From Cristatella mucedo (lineage: Eukaryota; Bryozoa; Phylactolaemata; Cristatellidae): a stretch of 64,000 nucleotides of DNA. The notes below the pieces were generated by a model, which worked only from the letters and a program-made list of their open reading frames with translations, ran no database searches and was not told the origin of the DNA. A program made the translations under genes and the position numbers. How positions within the stretch are numbered: the first letter of the stretch is position 1; each line of letters begins with the position of its first letter. The DNA is taken from NCBI GenBank assembly GCA_009760855.2, contig WPIO01000207.1:231501-295500 (forward strand). The letters are read 5' to 3'. Below are positions 1 to 13,369 of the stretch, piece after piece.

Positions 1-57
1 TCATGTGAAGCTTGGATGCCACAAAGTTATACAGAAGAAATTCTGATAGCAAGAGAC

Positions 58-59
58 AG

Positions 60-139
<80 letters not shown>

Positions 140-161
140 CTCTCTCTCTCTCTCTTTTGAG

Positions 162-224
<63 letters not shown>

Positions 225-326
225 AGGGTCTCTTTCTCTCTCACTCACGATTCTCTCCCTCTCTCTTTCTTTTTCTCCGATATGCATGTTCTCTTTGTCT
301 CTTACAATTAGCCTATCCTGTCTCTG

Positions 327-409
<83 letters not shown>

Positions 410-470
410 CAGAGACAGAGAGACAGAGAGAGGGAAAGAGACACCGAGAGAGAGAGACAGACAGCAAGAC
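58..470. repeat. (CT)n tract followed by (GA)n tract
   Basis: A long, slightly interrupted CT tract (about 58-290) is followed by an uninterrupted AG tract (about 330-390) that decays into (ACAGAG)n. The two tracts are inverted relative to each other. The long Ser/Leu or Arg/Glu open frames here are artefacts of the dinucleotide repeat. Confidence 0.95.
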
Positions 471-514
471 AGACAGAAAGACAAACAGATACACTGAGAG
501 AAGTGAGCAAGGTA

Positions 515-1115
515 ATGTAATGTATCTCCATCTGTAACTCCACAAAGCTTTTGAGACTATGTGGGTGTTATGCAGGAGAGTTTTGTATAGAGCACTCATA
601 GCTTAAGTGGCCTTCGGTACGCATTCGGTAGCCAACAGACTTTTTCTCACGCAACAAAGAGAAAGTGGGAAGCATAGCAGAGTCAGGAGAGCAGCTGAGG
701 TGGTGAGTAGCGTAGAAGTAGCAGCTCAGTACCGCTGAAAAGGATGAGCCATAGTCGGCAGCAGGAGAGTAGTTGTCGCTGTGTAAGAATTGTGGAAGCA
801 AGTTCCACAGCCTAGGACCTGCAGAGCTAAAGCTTCTGTGGCCAACGGTCTTTAAGCAGAGAAAACGAACAGCTAATTTATTGTCCATACAGGACCTGAG
901 GGCTCAAAGAGGCTGAAACTGGTGCAGCAGTTCAGCTAGGTACGAAGGAGCCAAGCCGTGGAGGGCCTTGTGGGTCAGCGTAAGAACTTTAAGCTGTATT
1001 CGTTGCTCAACCGGCATCCATCCTAGCTCTTTTAGCAAAGGTGACACGTGCTAAAACCGCAGGGACTTGAAGACTAGCCTTGCAGCCATATTTATAGTCA
1101 GCTGCAGTGGCCTAG
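515..1115 (-). mobile_element. LINE family A remnant (RT C-terminal end and 3' UTR)
   Basis: On the minus strand, 568-1080 encodes pieces of the C-terminal tail of a CR1/L2-type non-LTR reverse transcriptase. Visible blocks are a palm/thumb remnant (ARLV), LKELGWMPVEQRIQLKVL, HGLAPSYLAELL and RSFSSAGPRLWNLLP, with stops and frame changes between them. The 3' end runs into a TTACATT-type tail near 515. Similar sequence recurs at 19689-19885 and 53690-53855, and more weakly at 29775-29960. It is dead and 5'-truncated. Confidence 0.75.
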
Positions 1116-1158
1116 TTGCTTTCTTTGGTAGCCCAGCGAATGGTAGGTAGTGAGACCC

Positions 1159-1959
<801 letters not shown>

Positions 1960-2906
1960 ATGGGTAACTCGGGCTCGGCGTCTCTGTCTGCTGAGGGCGA
2001 CAGCACAACGGCCGCAAAGCCGTCCTTCCGAGCTGCAGTGTTCAAGCATCGTAGGAGCTTTCGAAATGGTGCTGCCAAGGGCAAGGCCGCCGAGCAGGCC
2101 GTCACCGCAGTATCCATCGAGCAGCAGGCGACGTCGTCCGCCGATTGCCCGGTCAAGTTTTGCGGCTCACCTGCTGCTGCTGCTGCTGCACCCGTGGACA
2201 TCTTGGCACCATCGGCAGCAGTAGAAGCAGCCGCCGGCGAAGGGTCGGTCGAGCCGAGCGCCGGCGGCAGCTGCGACCAAGGAGGTACGGCCGAAGCGGC
2301 AGCAGCGAGGCAGCTCGGCACGAGCCTCGAGCCGACATACGAGGAGGTGCCCGAGGGCCCCGGGAGCCTGAGCTCGAGCTATGCCGAGGCCGTGCACCAT
2401 TCTGTGCTGCTGCCTTTTCAAGCCACGAGTAGCGCGCCCTCTGCTGCAGAAGGGGGAATTCGTGGCTGCTCTGCGGCCGTGGGTAGCGCCGGGTACGTCA
2501 CCGGAAACGACACCCAGGCGACAGCCGCAGCGGCGGCCGGTAATCACCGAGCTGCTGCTTCCGACGGAGCTGGCGCCCTACAGCTGCACTCGGCTGCAGC
2601 TGGCTCGGGCTCCAGATCTCTATTTGACAAGCTCACACGAGGCTCTGCCAGCAAGAAGAGCAAGAAGACGCTGGGCAAGAGCGAGAGCTCGAAGCTGCCC
2701 GAGCTCGACCATCACATCAAGCACCACACTGGCAAAGGCAGCGATCGTGGCGGCGACGAGAGTAAGCGAGGCAACCAGACCAGGAGCGGCGAGAACTTGA
2801 TTGTTCCAGCAGCAGCCGAAGGTGGCTTCGGCAGCGGCAGTGGCCACCGTAGGGCGGCTTCGTACGAGAGGCAGCTGCCTGATATTCCCGGCATCAGAGT
2901 TAGCAG
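1960..2906 (+). CDS. Exon 1, N-myristoylated multi-tyrosine adaptor
   Basis: Encodes residues 1-315 plus two bases (phase 2). The start has a near-ideal Kozak context. The protein begins MGNSGSAS, matching the N-myristoylation consensus MGxxxS, so membrane tethering is inferred. Low-complexity Ala/Ser/Gly stretches surround tyrosine motifs: Y127 in TYEEVPEG, Y141 in SYAEAV, and Y302 in SYERQLPDIPG. A basic KKSKK stretch lies near residue 235. The donor is CAG|GTGAGC. Six later exons keep one open frame of 909 residues. Acidic YxxV/I sites plus proline-rich RR-LP-x-IP motifs recall the Csk-binding adaptor PAG1. That protein uses a transmembrane helix rather than a lipid, so this is resemblance in design, not proven homology. 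No kinase, SH2 or PTB domain is seen. Confidence 0.85.
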
Positions 2907-3234
2907 GTGAGCAGCAGAAGCCGCAGCGGATGCACAGATGCAGCAACAGTAGACGTAGCGTCAGCAAAGCAATTGCAGATGGCAGCAACGTTGGCAGCGG
3001 CAGATGTGGCAGTAGTGACCTGTGCCGTATGAGCAGCTTCGGCAGCACGATGGCCACATGTGCCGCTGATGCTGAAGCAGCCGCACGTGTGGCCCTCGCT
3101 GCTGCACGTGCAGCATCAAAATTGGGAATAATTGCCTGAGCGCGTCGGTATGACAAGTCGACAGTTGGGACAGTGTTGGGAGCTAGCTGACAGAGTAGTT
3201 ACAAGGTCCTGTCTGCTGATTGCCCTTCATCTTC

Positions 3235-4600
3235 AAAAGTTGCTAATAATAATAATACTTTTGCCTAGCGCCCTCAGCAAACTTAATCTCTTCCTAGGCG
3301 CTGTACATATGCTGCAAAGAAAGCATTGTCGATTTGTTAGTGGTAGCATGCACAGCTTCAACAAGCATAACATGGTTAAAGGTGACATGCACCAGGTCAG
3401 CATGAAGAGATGGTTAGTGGCAGCATGTACAGTGTTAGCACACAAGCATATAATAGATGAATCACACGAACGAGCTAAATGCTGCCATAAATAGATGCGT
3501 TTTTAGCTTCTTTTTAAATGTCGTCGAGTGATGGGATTTCGTGACGCCAGTCGAAAGTGATTTCCAGGCTTTGGTAGCATACAAACTAAAAGCGCGGTCT
3601 CCAAAGGACTTGAAGTTCATACGAATATAGGTGATCGATTTGATTCAGAAAAGCAGGTGACACGATGCTTAGCCTGGTAGGGGAGTATATCTGATTTGTA
3701 ATCTGGAGCTAAAAAATGAAGGGATCTAAAAGTGAGCGACAAAACGTTGAAGTCGATGCTCTGCTCGACTGGGAGCCATTGCATGTTGGCAAGAAATGGT
3801 GGAATGTGGCAACTGTGAGGCTCACGACAGACAAGCCTGGCAGCAGAGTTTTGCACTAGCTATACGTGGCTGATTGCGCATGCCGGTGGACCAGCAAGCA
3901 GTTAGTCACAGAAGTCGAGACCGGATGTTACAAATGTGTGGATCAATTTAGATGTAGTACTCTAGTCCAAGCAAATCCGAATTTTTAAACAGAATTGTGT
4001 AGTTTAAGCAAGGCAGACTTGTTTGTAGAGCTGATGTTGCCGTCGAAAGAAAAGCATCTTTGAAGGAGGGCACCTGCGTTTCCTGCGGATTCAGCAGATA
4101 TGCTGGCGGAGCTGATTTTATGGACTTGGTTTTCCAATCTCTGAATGACACTCTGTTTGCCCGTAACTAGTACGTTGGTTATATTGTCATTCAATTTAAG
4201 AAAGTTTGCTGCCATCGATGTGTGGATGTCATCAATACATGCAGCAAGGTAGTTAAGAGAATTCGATATGCTGGAGAGCTGGGAAGGATCAAAGCAAAGA
4301 AACAGCTGAGTGTCGTCTGCATAGAAGTGAAAGCCTAGGTTGTGCTTGGCAATCACACCGGCAATTGGGGAATATAAACCATGAAAAGAACTGAACCTGA
4401 GGCCCTTCCCAAACTTCAGTGATTCCTCGCTCTGATCTTTGTCCGGCCACATCGATACTGTGAAGTCTCCCACTGAGACTTACTGTACTTAAACTGTACT
4501 TTAACCATTGCAGTGATGCCCAGGCAAGATGTACCCGCAGATGTGACATTTTAAGCTTTTGTGCCGGCCTGACCTGGGCGGTTGTCAATGGCAGGCTGCT
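3235..4600 (-). mobile_element. LINE family B (CR1/L2-type) copy, intron 1
   Basis: The minus-strand copy begins its 3' end at the (AAT)n tract near 3247 and reads upward into RT sequence. Visible blocks include FHFYADDTQLFLCF (catalytic YADD, about 4310-4350), AANFLKLND and SLTFRSLHFLAPDYKSDILP. Several frameshifts and stops interrupt it. The 3' end carries the family's stem-loop, with AGAGA/TCTCT-like arms inside GCGCCCTC...GGCGC. Confidence 0.85.
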
Positions 4601-4708
4601 TCAGAATTTTTATATCTATAAAAAAGGGAAATATTGGCTGACTTTTTAGACAAAGTACTCATATTGATTTTAAGTAATGAAAGACTTTGTAGATTACAGA
4701 TGAAACCT

Positions 4709-5395
4709 TATAATAATAATAATAATAATAATAATGATAATGCACTTAATAAAGTGCCCTCAGAGAACTCAATCTCTTTCCAGGAGCTTTACATTTGCTG
4801 CAAAGGGAAACACGATTGAATGGTGAGTAATATCATGCATACTACTACTACTACTAATAATAATAATGCACTTGATAAAGCGCCCTCAGAGAATTCGATC
4901 TCTTTCTGGGCTCTTTACATTTGCTGCAAAGGGAATGCTTGATAAACAACATGAAAAACATGGTTAGGGGTGACATGCACAGGGTCAGCATGCAAGTATG
5001 GTTAGTGGCAGTGTGCACAGTGTCAGCATGCATAAGCATATGAAGGGCAAATCACAGGGACCCACTAAATGCTGTCCTAAATAGGCATGTTTTTAAGTTC
5101 TTTTTAAATTTAGTCGAGTCAGGGATATTGTGAAGCAAGTCCGGAGTGAGTTCCAGGCTTTGGGAGCAAACGAACTAACTGCACGGTCTCCAAAGGATTT
5201 GAGGTTTTTACGGGGGGGGGGGGGGTATTGGCAAACAGTTAGATTCCGAAAAGCGTGTGGTACTATGCTTGGCCTGGTGGAGGAGTAGATCTGAGAGATA
5301 GGCTGGAGCCAAAGAATGAAGTGACCTAAAAGTGAGTGACAAAACCTTGAAGTCGATCCATTGCTTGACTGGGGGCCAGTGCAGGTCGGCGAGTC
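4709..5395 (-). mobile_element. Two LINE family B 3' ends in tandem, intron 1
   Basis: Two (AAT)n tails, about 4709-4735 and 4846-4866, each lead into the family B 3' stem-loop in minus orientation. The first piece is only about 120 bp. The second continues to about 5395, through the 3' UTR into a degenerate RT C-terminus. A 12-bp G run at 5213-5224 interrupts it. Confidence 0.8.
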
Positions 5396-6099
5396 TTAAT
5401 TTAGCGTATGCATTAAGCTCCGCTCATCTAGACCTAGAAACCTGTTTAAAAAGTTTCATCCGTGCCTTGTGTACCTGAAAATTCTGTTGGACGTTTTGCA
5501 GCTCCATCGATGTCGTGCATCATTAGAGACTTGTCTAGCACAGTCGTGCACACGTGCCAATCAGCTTCTAGGAACCCGTAATTTCTCCTGAGGGATACAG
5601 TTCTTGAGAATCATTTTTAGAGAGGGGACTACTTAACGCAGTCAGTACATCTTACTTTGCAATTGCTCTGATGCTGCTACAAAATATCATACTTTGAAAT
5701 TGGCTTCTACAACGGAAGCATGCAGTTGCTTCAAAAACTGCAAAAGGAGGCACATTTGACCTCACTTGGTAAGCAAACAGAGGTAATTGTGTGCACTATT
5801 TGTTAACATTATTGCTAAATCGAGCGAATTTTTTTGTTTCGGCTGATTTTATTGGCCAGACTGCTATTAGAAGCCCAAATATCCGACATTTGATCTTCAT
5901 TTCCCACTGCTCGTTTTTGCAGGGCAGCACTATTAATGTCTTAAAAAAGTTTAATGGGTATCAGGAAAGGGTAAGTTCCGATGACTAATATCTCTTCAAT
6001 TGGGGACATGCCCAAATGCACTTTCGGTGTGAATCGCTTTATTAATTAATACCAAACAGTTTAGTTCCATTTGTGTACAGGTGCAGGCGATGGAAATTA

Positions 6100-6178
6100 T
6101 ACTACTACTAATAATGATAATAATGTACTTGATAAAGCGCCCTCAGAGAACTTAATCTCTTTCTAGGCGCTCTGAAGA
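6100..6178 (-). mobile_element. LINE family B 3' end fragment, intron 1
   Basis: A short (ACT/AAT)n tract followed by the family B tail in minus orientation. Nothing coding remains. The remainder of intron 1, 5400-6700, shows no other recognisable feature. Confidence 0.7.
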
Positions 6179-6708
6179 TTTTCTATACATGTATAAATGG
6201 CATCCAGCTATAATTGTGTACTTTAGTGGAAGCGATATCAGTTATTTGGAGGTCGTAGAGTATTTACCAAATGCTTAGGGATAGGCAAAGCAACTGAAAT
6301 GTATATACTTTCCTTACCATGTAGCCAAGTCGTTGACTCTCTCAAGCATAAGAATCATTACTAAGTAATGAATACAGATACACCGCCATCTTGGTGTTGT
6401 GTATTTTCAGTACCAAGATGGCTGTTTGAGTGACTTTCAGGACTTACTGTGGAGCTTGTTGCCGGAAGTGTCACGAGAGCAACTCACATTCAGTGTACAT
6501 AAGATGATTTGTGATGAGAAGGTTCGCACTTGTCTGTGCTAGTCGCATATTTATTTCACCTCTGCGTGGTCTGCTCCTCCTTGCAGCAGTGAATGGGACC
6601 TGAAGATTTACTAATGCCAGCCTTATCGCCTGTTAGCCGGCTACTCTTTGTGCCAACCTAATTAGATTACACAGTGCTGTGGTAATCTTTGCGAGCTGCC
6701 TTTTGCAG

Positions 6709-7694
6709 TGAGGAAACTATACCGAAAAAGAGATACAGCGACGAAACATCCCCGAAGCATAGGCGTGCCCTTCCCGACATTCCACGCGAATCACCTGCAG
6801 CTTCTGACAATGGCGACGAGCAAATATATTCAGCCATGACCAGTCCGCGGGTTCATCGAACCGCAGAGTCGGCGGACGCATCTGCGGATGACAGCTACGA
6901 TATCATTCAGAGGGACGCAAACCCAGCGTCAGTCAAGATCAAGCAGATAAAAATGCAGCTGGGCGCCAGCAATGCCTACGAGGATCAGTATTCTAAAGCT
7001 GTCGACTCAGCCACTGCCAACGGCCAAGCTGAATCAGAAAACACCTACTGCGAACCAGACACTATGCCACCCGTGGGCGGCCAAGCAGTTTATGTCGCAC
7101 CCACGGTTTCACTTTCGCGCCCTGAGCCAGCAGTGCAGCAACAGCAGCATCAGCAGCAAGTCAACAGCAACAACGGCTCTGTCGTGGTCAGGCGCAACCC
7201 TGCCGGCGGCCGACTAGGCGCGTACGAGCAGGTCGAGCCCACGTTGGTTCACGTGAGCAGTAGCAGCAGCGCTGAAGCAGCAGCTGCTGCTGCTGCTACC
7301 CTGTCTGCGGCATCATCAGTGGCCGTTCAGCGACCAGCTTCGTTTAACGCCCACGCTGCCGTCGACCGCCATGGCCTTGCGCCCTACAGTGCGATTAAGC
7401 CTGTCAGGGCCGCTAACCGGCCACACAGTTTCGGTGCCCGAACACTGCAAGTCGACATTCATTCCGATGCCGCGGCACCGCTGCTGCTTCCACCGGTGCC
7501 GGTCAAGCGGTTTAGCTTCAGTGACGAGTTGACCTCATGTGCGGCTGTACCAGCAGTAGCAGTAGGTCAAGCAGACGAAAGAATGCATGCCCTCGGCGGA
7601 ACGGCAGATGACAATGAAAACGAGGTCTACAGCGAGCCGATCGAGGCTGCTGCCACGGCCAGCGCGACCTACTCGCCCCACGGTGACCTGCCAG
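6709..7694 (+). CDS. Exon 2, multi-tyrosine adaptor
   Basis: The acceptor TTTTGCAG|T supplies the last base of the codon split after exon 1. The exon ends CCAG|GTGCTC in phase 1. It opens with KKRYSDETSPKHRRALPDIP, a second LPDIP motif like that ending exon 1. It then carries the densest tyrosine cluster: IYSAM, SYDIIQRD, AYEDQY, TYCEPD, VYVAP, AYEQVEP, PYSAIKP, VYSEPIE and TYSPHGD. These resemble SH2 ligands after phosphorylation (YxxV/I and YxxP). Gln-rich (about 7135-7165) and Ala-rich (about 7270-7300) stretches are low complexity. The open frame continues to 7918, but beyond 7694 it loses the acidic-tyrosine character and enters (CA)n, so the phase-compatible donor was preferred. Confidence 0.85.
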
Positions 7695-8015
7695 GTGCTC
7701 AGCTGCTGCAAGCGCGTGCAGCCGCTGTGCGAGCTGGCCCACTGCCCTGCAGCTCGGGGCCTGCTGCTCGAGGCCACGTGCCGGCGGCCCCCATGCTGCT
7801 CACCTTTGGCTCTCATCCGTGGTGGCCTTCCATCCAGGCTGCCATCTTCCATCCCTGCTTCTTCAGCAGACCTTTGCCCACAGCCGCACACACACACACA
7901 TGTTGCAAATGTATGTAGCAGTGGATGGATGGCCTCGGCGTGCTACGATCTCGGCAGCAGATCTCTCTCCCCTCTCCACCATCCCTCCCCCATGCCTTAG
8001 TCGTTTGCTTGTGCT

Positions 8016-8092
<77 letters not shown>

Positions 8093-8356
8093 AGCTAGCA
8101 TCAGTCGGAGCTGGCTGGCTGGGTGGTGCGTGTGGCGCTGGGGTTTCCTCCGTTTGAGTGTTCACTTGCAGGCAAATTACAGTGGGAGGCAGGCCAGCAG
8201 CTGTGGCCGGCGGCTCGGTCAGTGAGACCCTGCTGTTAGGAACAGCTCACGGTCAAAGTTCGTCCCATCTAAGTGTGCCTGCTTTGGCTGCCTGCCTGCA
8301 CGGCCGCGTCGTGAGCGCCGATTCCCCGTTTCCATAGCCGGCCTTCACGTTTGCAG
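7695..8356 (+). other. Intron 2 with (CT)n microsatellite
   Basis: Intron from GTGCTC to TTTGCAG. It contains a short (CA)n at about 7887-7898 and a (CT)n run of about 72 bp at 8019-8091. No gene is seen. Confidence 0.6.
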
Positions 8357-8472
8357 CCAACTATGACATCCTGACTGTTCGGCCGCCACTCTCAGCCGTG
8401 AAAGAGAGGCTAGCTTCCGGTGATGCTCGGGCTGCCGCCGAGGAATGCGACTACTACGAAACGGTCGACCAG
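8357..8472 (+). CDS. Exon 3, multi-tyrosine adaptor
   Basis: The acceptor TTTGCAG supplies two bases completing the exon 2 split codon. The exon encodes NYDILTVRPP near its start and CDYYETVDQ at its end, two further acidic or hydrophobic tyrosine motifs. It ends in phase 0 at CAG|GCAAGC, which fits the minor GC-AG donor class. No GT donor lies at this point. Exon 4 starts in phase 0, consistent with this junction. Confidence 0.75.
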
Positions 8473-9263
8473 GCAAGCTGTCGAGTTTTCGTTATCTGCC
8501 GCCAGGGCTCAAGGCCGTCGTGGCGCTTGCGTGCAACCGCCGAGCGCTCGAAGCGCGTGGCTTGCATTGCTCGCTTGCTCGCTCAAAGCTGCCCGAGCTT
8601 GCTGCCAGGCAGGCCCGGGCAGGCCGGCCTCTGCATCCTGAGCACTGTGCTGCCCTCTTTGCTGGTGTCCCACCCAGGGCACGACGTGCTCGATTGCAGC
8701 ACAGTATCTCCACGAGTGGCTGCAGTGCTCAAGTGATAAAGGGCTGCTGCGAAAAGCTCTTGACAGCTTTTAGCTCTCGAGGCTTCTTGCTCGTCCCTCT
8801 TGTGGAGCTTGCTGCTGCGGGTCTGCTCCTGTCGTGCGCCCGCCGAACAGTGGTTCGCTGGCCGATCTCGAGAAGAACCTTGGCTGCATTTCTCGAAATG
8901 TGATTCGTCGCCCGTGATTCGCTCTGTGCCATTTGCTGTGGCCCTACTCTGACCGGTCGATTCCGATTGGCTTTCGAATGTGACTGCTTACAGTCGGATC
9001 TGGCATCCTTTGACCTTCCTTGGGGATGCCTACCTTGGGTGGGGGGCATCTGTCTAAGGTAGGACCCTTGCGCTTAAAACCAGTCAATGCAGATGAAACC
9101 GTTCCCGAGGCTTCAACTTTCGGTGGACTCTTCTGATGGCTAGCTACCCGAGACTGGACCGGAAGTCCACTGTTCGGCTCCTCCTCCTGTGGCTAGCCAC
9201 AGGGTGTCTTTGGTGCTTCCTCGGCTTGTTGCCAGCAATTGATCTGGCTTGCCTTAACACTCT

Positions 9264-9306
9264 GTCTCTTTCTCTCTGTCTCTGTCCTCTCTCTCTCTCC
9301 CTCCCT

Positions 9307-9340
<34 letters not shown>

Positions 9341-9343
9341 ACA
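9264..9343. repeat. Imperfect (CT)n microsatellite, intron 3
   Basis: A CT-rich interrupted dinucleotide run. The rest of intron 3 (8473-9777) shows nothing recognisable. Confidence 0.9.
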
Positions 9344-9777
9344 GCAGGTAGATGATTATTCACCACTGCTTTGTTGGTGTTACATCTGAGGCTCGGTTTG
9401 CCTGCCTTGCCTGCTATGACTGGCTTCTTGGAGGGATTCTCTCCAGCTATTGGGTTCTTGCTGGCCTAAGCATGATGCATGTTTGCTTTTACATTCTTGA
9501 TAGAGTGCATAACACTAACCCCTCGGGAATTGATACTGTAGCAGCCGAGTTGCAAAGTGCCTGGATAGAGATAAAGCTCTCATAGGGAGCTATAGAAAGT
9601 GCTCTAACATTATTATGATGGCTATTATTATTCTTGACATGCTCCGCCCCACATATATTCTTGGCTGTCAGCCAGAAGCCTAGTGGCAGGAGATGTAACA
9701 AATTCCTGCCACCCTGGCCAGAAAACTCGTGCACTGCTGTTGATACCTACTGTACCACTTTTGACTTGTAATTATAG

Positions 9778-9886
9778 GTGGAGCTTACTGTGCCTGTTCC
9801 AGCCGTTATGAGACAACCTGCTAGCAGCAGCCCTGTTCCACCCGATGTCACAGAAAGTGATGCAAGCGACTTGTACGCTGTTCCAA
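9778..9886 (+). CDS. Exon 4, multi-tyrosine adaptor
   Basis: Acceptor AATTATAG|GTGGAG, donor CCAA|GTGAGT. It starts in phase 0 and ends in phase 1, compatible with both neighbours. It encodes a short Pro/Val segment (VELTVPVPAV) followed by SDASDLYAVP, a DLYAVP tyrosine motif of the kind bound by SH2 domains when phosphorylated. Confidence 0.75.
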
Positions 9887-10440
9887 GTGAGTTCTGTCTG
9901 CTCTTTGATGCCTTCAGCATCAGTAGTTCTTGGCTGCAGAAGCCGTCTGAGCTTCGGTGCTGATGGAAAATGCGGTGCGATGCAAGAATGGCAAATCTTC
10001 TTAACGGCACTGAGCAAAGGTCATTCCTCACTGTGTGCTATTGAATAGGCTGAGCTTCGTGACATTACTCTGCCTAATGCTTCGTCCTAGCTTGATATTA
10101 AAAAGAAATTGCTTGGCATACATAATTTCATGGCATCCTCTTGTGCATCCTACTGAGCTATGGCGTTGCACAAGCTCTGACCCGGACCTTGGCCCAGAAG
10201 TGGATTGCAGTTCGGCTCTGGATGGGGCCGTAACTTGGCTGTGCTCCAGATCGAGACTGTTCGTGTAATGCAGTGAAATTTCATACGTGCAGTTTATGCG
10301 CAATACTCTTTCAATGGAGTTGTTATTTGAGCTTTGCATGGTTTTTGTGGTTGTTCACCGCTCTTTGTGGGTCCCTCACTGCCTTTGAACAGAGCCCACT
10401 CATAAGCACACACTATCACACAAACCTGCATACCCACCCA

Positions 10441-10544
<104 letters not shown>

Positions 10545-12778
10545 AACGAGATCAGCCCTTGATTTTTGTGGTAACCTTGTTCTTCTCACCTCAAGTTAAA
10601 CGGTAAAGATTAGCTGATTCAACTGCCACAAAGGCTCGAGCCCACAACGATCGTGGGACGTAAAGAGTAAGCAGCCCGTGTTGTCATCAGTCTTGGGTTT
10701 GTTGAGCTCCGCAAGCCTTCTGCTATGATAATTATTTTTGGTCATAGAATAGAATTCCTGCTCACTTGATTGCCGTGCATGTAGAGCAAGTACCCACGGC
10801 ATTAGGCTTTTAGTATTAGTACTCGAATGTTGCCGTTCAAGTAACAGGTTTCATGTTTGCGGTGCATAACACATGCAAAGTGCTTTCAGCTCCTGGCTAG
10901 AGGTAGCGTTGCTTAGCCTTCACCTTCAGTCACTCACCGCTCAGAGTCATATGGGAATCAAGCAGACCACCTCTCACTTTGAATGCTCAGATAATGCAAA
11001 TCAGGCTGGACTGGACTGTTTGATTAGCTTTATTTGCATTTTTATGTAGTAAGCACTGGCGGTCGTGACGAAGGTATAATCCATTGGATGGGGATTTGAT
11101 GGTAAGTGTGCATGTGTGTATGGTGAGCTCGCATGTGTGGGTCCGTATGCAGTGTGTGCGCTCAAGTGCTCGTTTGTGCACTGCGAGCAGGGGCTTGGAT
11201 TCGTGCGTAGGTTATTTTGCGTATTCGCATAATATCCGAACCGTTAATTGCATCGAGCCTTGGAGCAAGCGAGCGAGCCGCCCCTGCCTGATTCCCCCCT
11301 TCTTTCTGTGCTTATGCCATGCTGCGCTTCGTGGCAGCCACGCTGCGTTGACCTTTGCCTCTGCTCGGTCGGTCGAAAAGCAGAACCGCTCTGCCAGCAG
11401 AAATTCAATCCTACAGCTTTTCGATGCTATGCCTGTGACACGACCAGCCTCGGCGATCAGAGGGCTTGCTGAAGGGCATTGCAGCGTTTGCGCTGAGGTG
11501 GCAGAGCTGAGAGTAGCGAGCTGTCTGGCCGCTCTGAGCACAGTCGAATGTGGGAAGGACAGTGGACTGCCACCAGTTCATTTGTAGCCTAGCCTTCTCC
11601 AGGCTGCAGCATTATTGTAACGAGCAGTGAGTCACGGTTTTGTCCACTGCCACCACCGCCGACGGTGCTGCTGCATAGGGTCGACAAAGCTGTGCTCACT
11701 GCCAGTCTCTACTGCAGAAGCGGCAGCTACTGCTTGCCTCTCCATAGCCTCGCTGAGGCAGTGTAAGCAAGCCTTGTGTCATAGCCTGCGACTCCTCGAA
11801 TCAGTCAAAGCTCGAGCATTGCTGTGCTTGGAAAATTTGATGGATTTTCTGCTGCCTCCTCAAAAGGAATGATCGGCAAAGAATTGCTCTGACCTCAAGG
11901 GTTAAGTGGCATCGGCCAGAATGCAGACAAGGGCTTATTAATGCTGCTGGCAACCGTAGCCACCACCAACTCAGTGGCAGCAAGCAGTCGCTGAGTACAT
12001 TGGGTCACGTGACTTGCAGAGTCACCGGCCGAAGCATGCAAGCTTGGCTGCTGCTCCCTGCTGGGAATGTGGCTTGGCAGTAGCTAGCTAGCACTGCCCC
12101 GACAGCCAACGAATTGGTTGATGCCAGAATGCTGTACTAGTGAGCTCGCTACCTAGTATCGTATTTGAGCCTCGGCTGGCATGTCGTTACATTTCCTGTT
12201 CCATGCGTTTTATTGCTCCTCAGCTGCTGCCGCCGCCCTCCTTCCGATAAGTTGTAAGCCAGCTTCCATCAACGACAGTGAGGACACTGAACGCATTTTA
12301 GCTCCAGTGCAGCGATCATAGAACAATTGAGCACAATCGCTCTAGCCTCTTCGTCGGCAGCTAAAGCTTCAGGCTATTTTTAGTCCAGTCTGCTCCTCGA
12401 GTTGCTAAAGCGTTGCTATTTCCATGCATAGCACAGCCTTGCTGTCAAAGTTCCTGAGGGATGGCAATTCCTAATGTCAGGTCACTCGAGCGGCATGAGC
12501 GATCATATGCACCCATTCTAATTAGGGGAAGCTGCCAGCTCAGCTGATACCCTTCTGCAAGGGCAGGACGTCTAGTGTATTCGCATGTATGCAAGTTCTG
12601 ATATCAGTCCACATCACGAGGTAGTTTCGTCGGTTGTTCTTTTTGCTAAAAGGAGAAAAACTTGTAGCAAGCTGCTTATGCGAGTTAGTAGGGGACATAT
12701 AAGTATGGAGGTGTCCAGATGTCCGTGCGAAATGCTCACTTGATCGTGTTGATGATTACATCTCGTCGCGATTTTCAG

Positions 12779-12879
12779 ATGAGCTGGAAAGTGCTCCACC
12801 ACCGAAGCAGAGCCGGAAGAAGCCTAAATCAGCTTACGAAGAGGTCGTGCTGCCAGACCCCGCAGTCATGGGCTCTATG
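12779..12879 (+). CDS. Exon 5, multi-tyrosine adaptor
   Basis: Acceptor GATTTTCAG, donor ATG|GTAGGT. The exon takes two bases to complete the exon 4 split codon and ends in phase 0. It encodes a basic patch (KQSRKKPK) followed by SAYEEVVLPDP, a near copy of the exon 1 TYEEVPEG motif. Confidence 0.78.
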
Positions 12880-13369
12880 GTAGGTAGGCCATGCACGGTC
12901 GTTGCCTGCACGGCAGCGCTTTCTCGCTGGCTTTGTTGCCATTTCGTGGGTTTGTTGCTGCCGATGCCATTCCTTCAGATCCTCACCAGCAGCGACGGCA
13001 GCAGAGTCGCAAATCCTGCATCATGCATGGCTAGTATGACTTGGCTGCCCATCGGTGTTTGCTACTTTCGCCCTAGTGTCCCACGTAAAGACTTCTGTTA
13101 TTGAACATCTAGGCTTAGATCGTGTTGGCAACAGGTCTCCAAGAAGTAAAAGATGCAAACAATTTTACAATAACTTAGCAATCGAGATTACTTGGAGGCC
13201 CGGAAGAAGAATGAGGAAAAATGAGTTTCGGAACTGAAGAATTGCATGCTTCAGGACTCGAACCCTCTGGCTTAGGCCGTAAAGTATGAGCACATTGACT
13301 CCTTTCGAAGCTCCACACGGAAAGTAAGTCAGCAAATTTAGCTACCTTATTTTTGTATTTAGCGGCACT

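Noticed and set aside
7695-7918. Extension of adaptor exon 2 to the stop at 7918
   Set aside because: The sequence becomes intron-like and runs into (CA)n. The donor at 7694 gives exact phase with exon 3 and continues the motif pattern.
11084-11587. 167-codon plus-strand frame in intron 4
   Set aside because: No domain, no splice sites matching the neighbouring phases, and composition like the surrounding intron.
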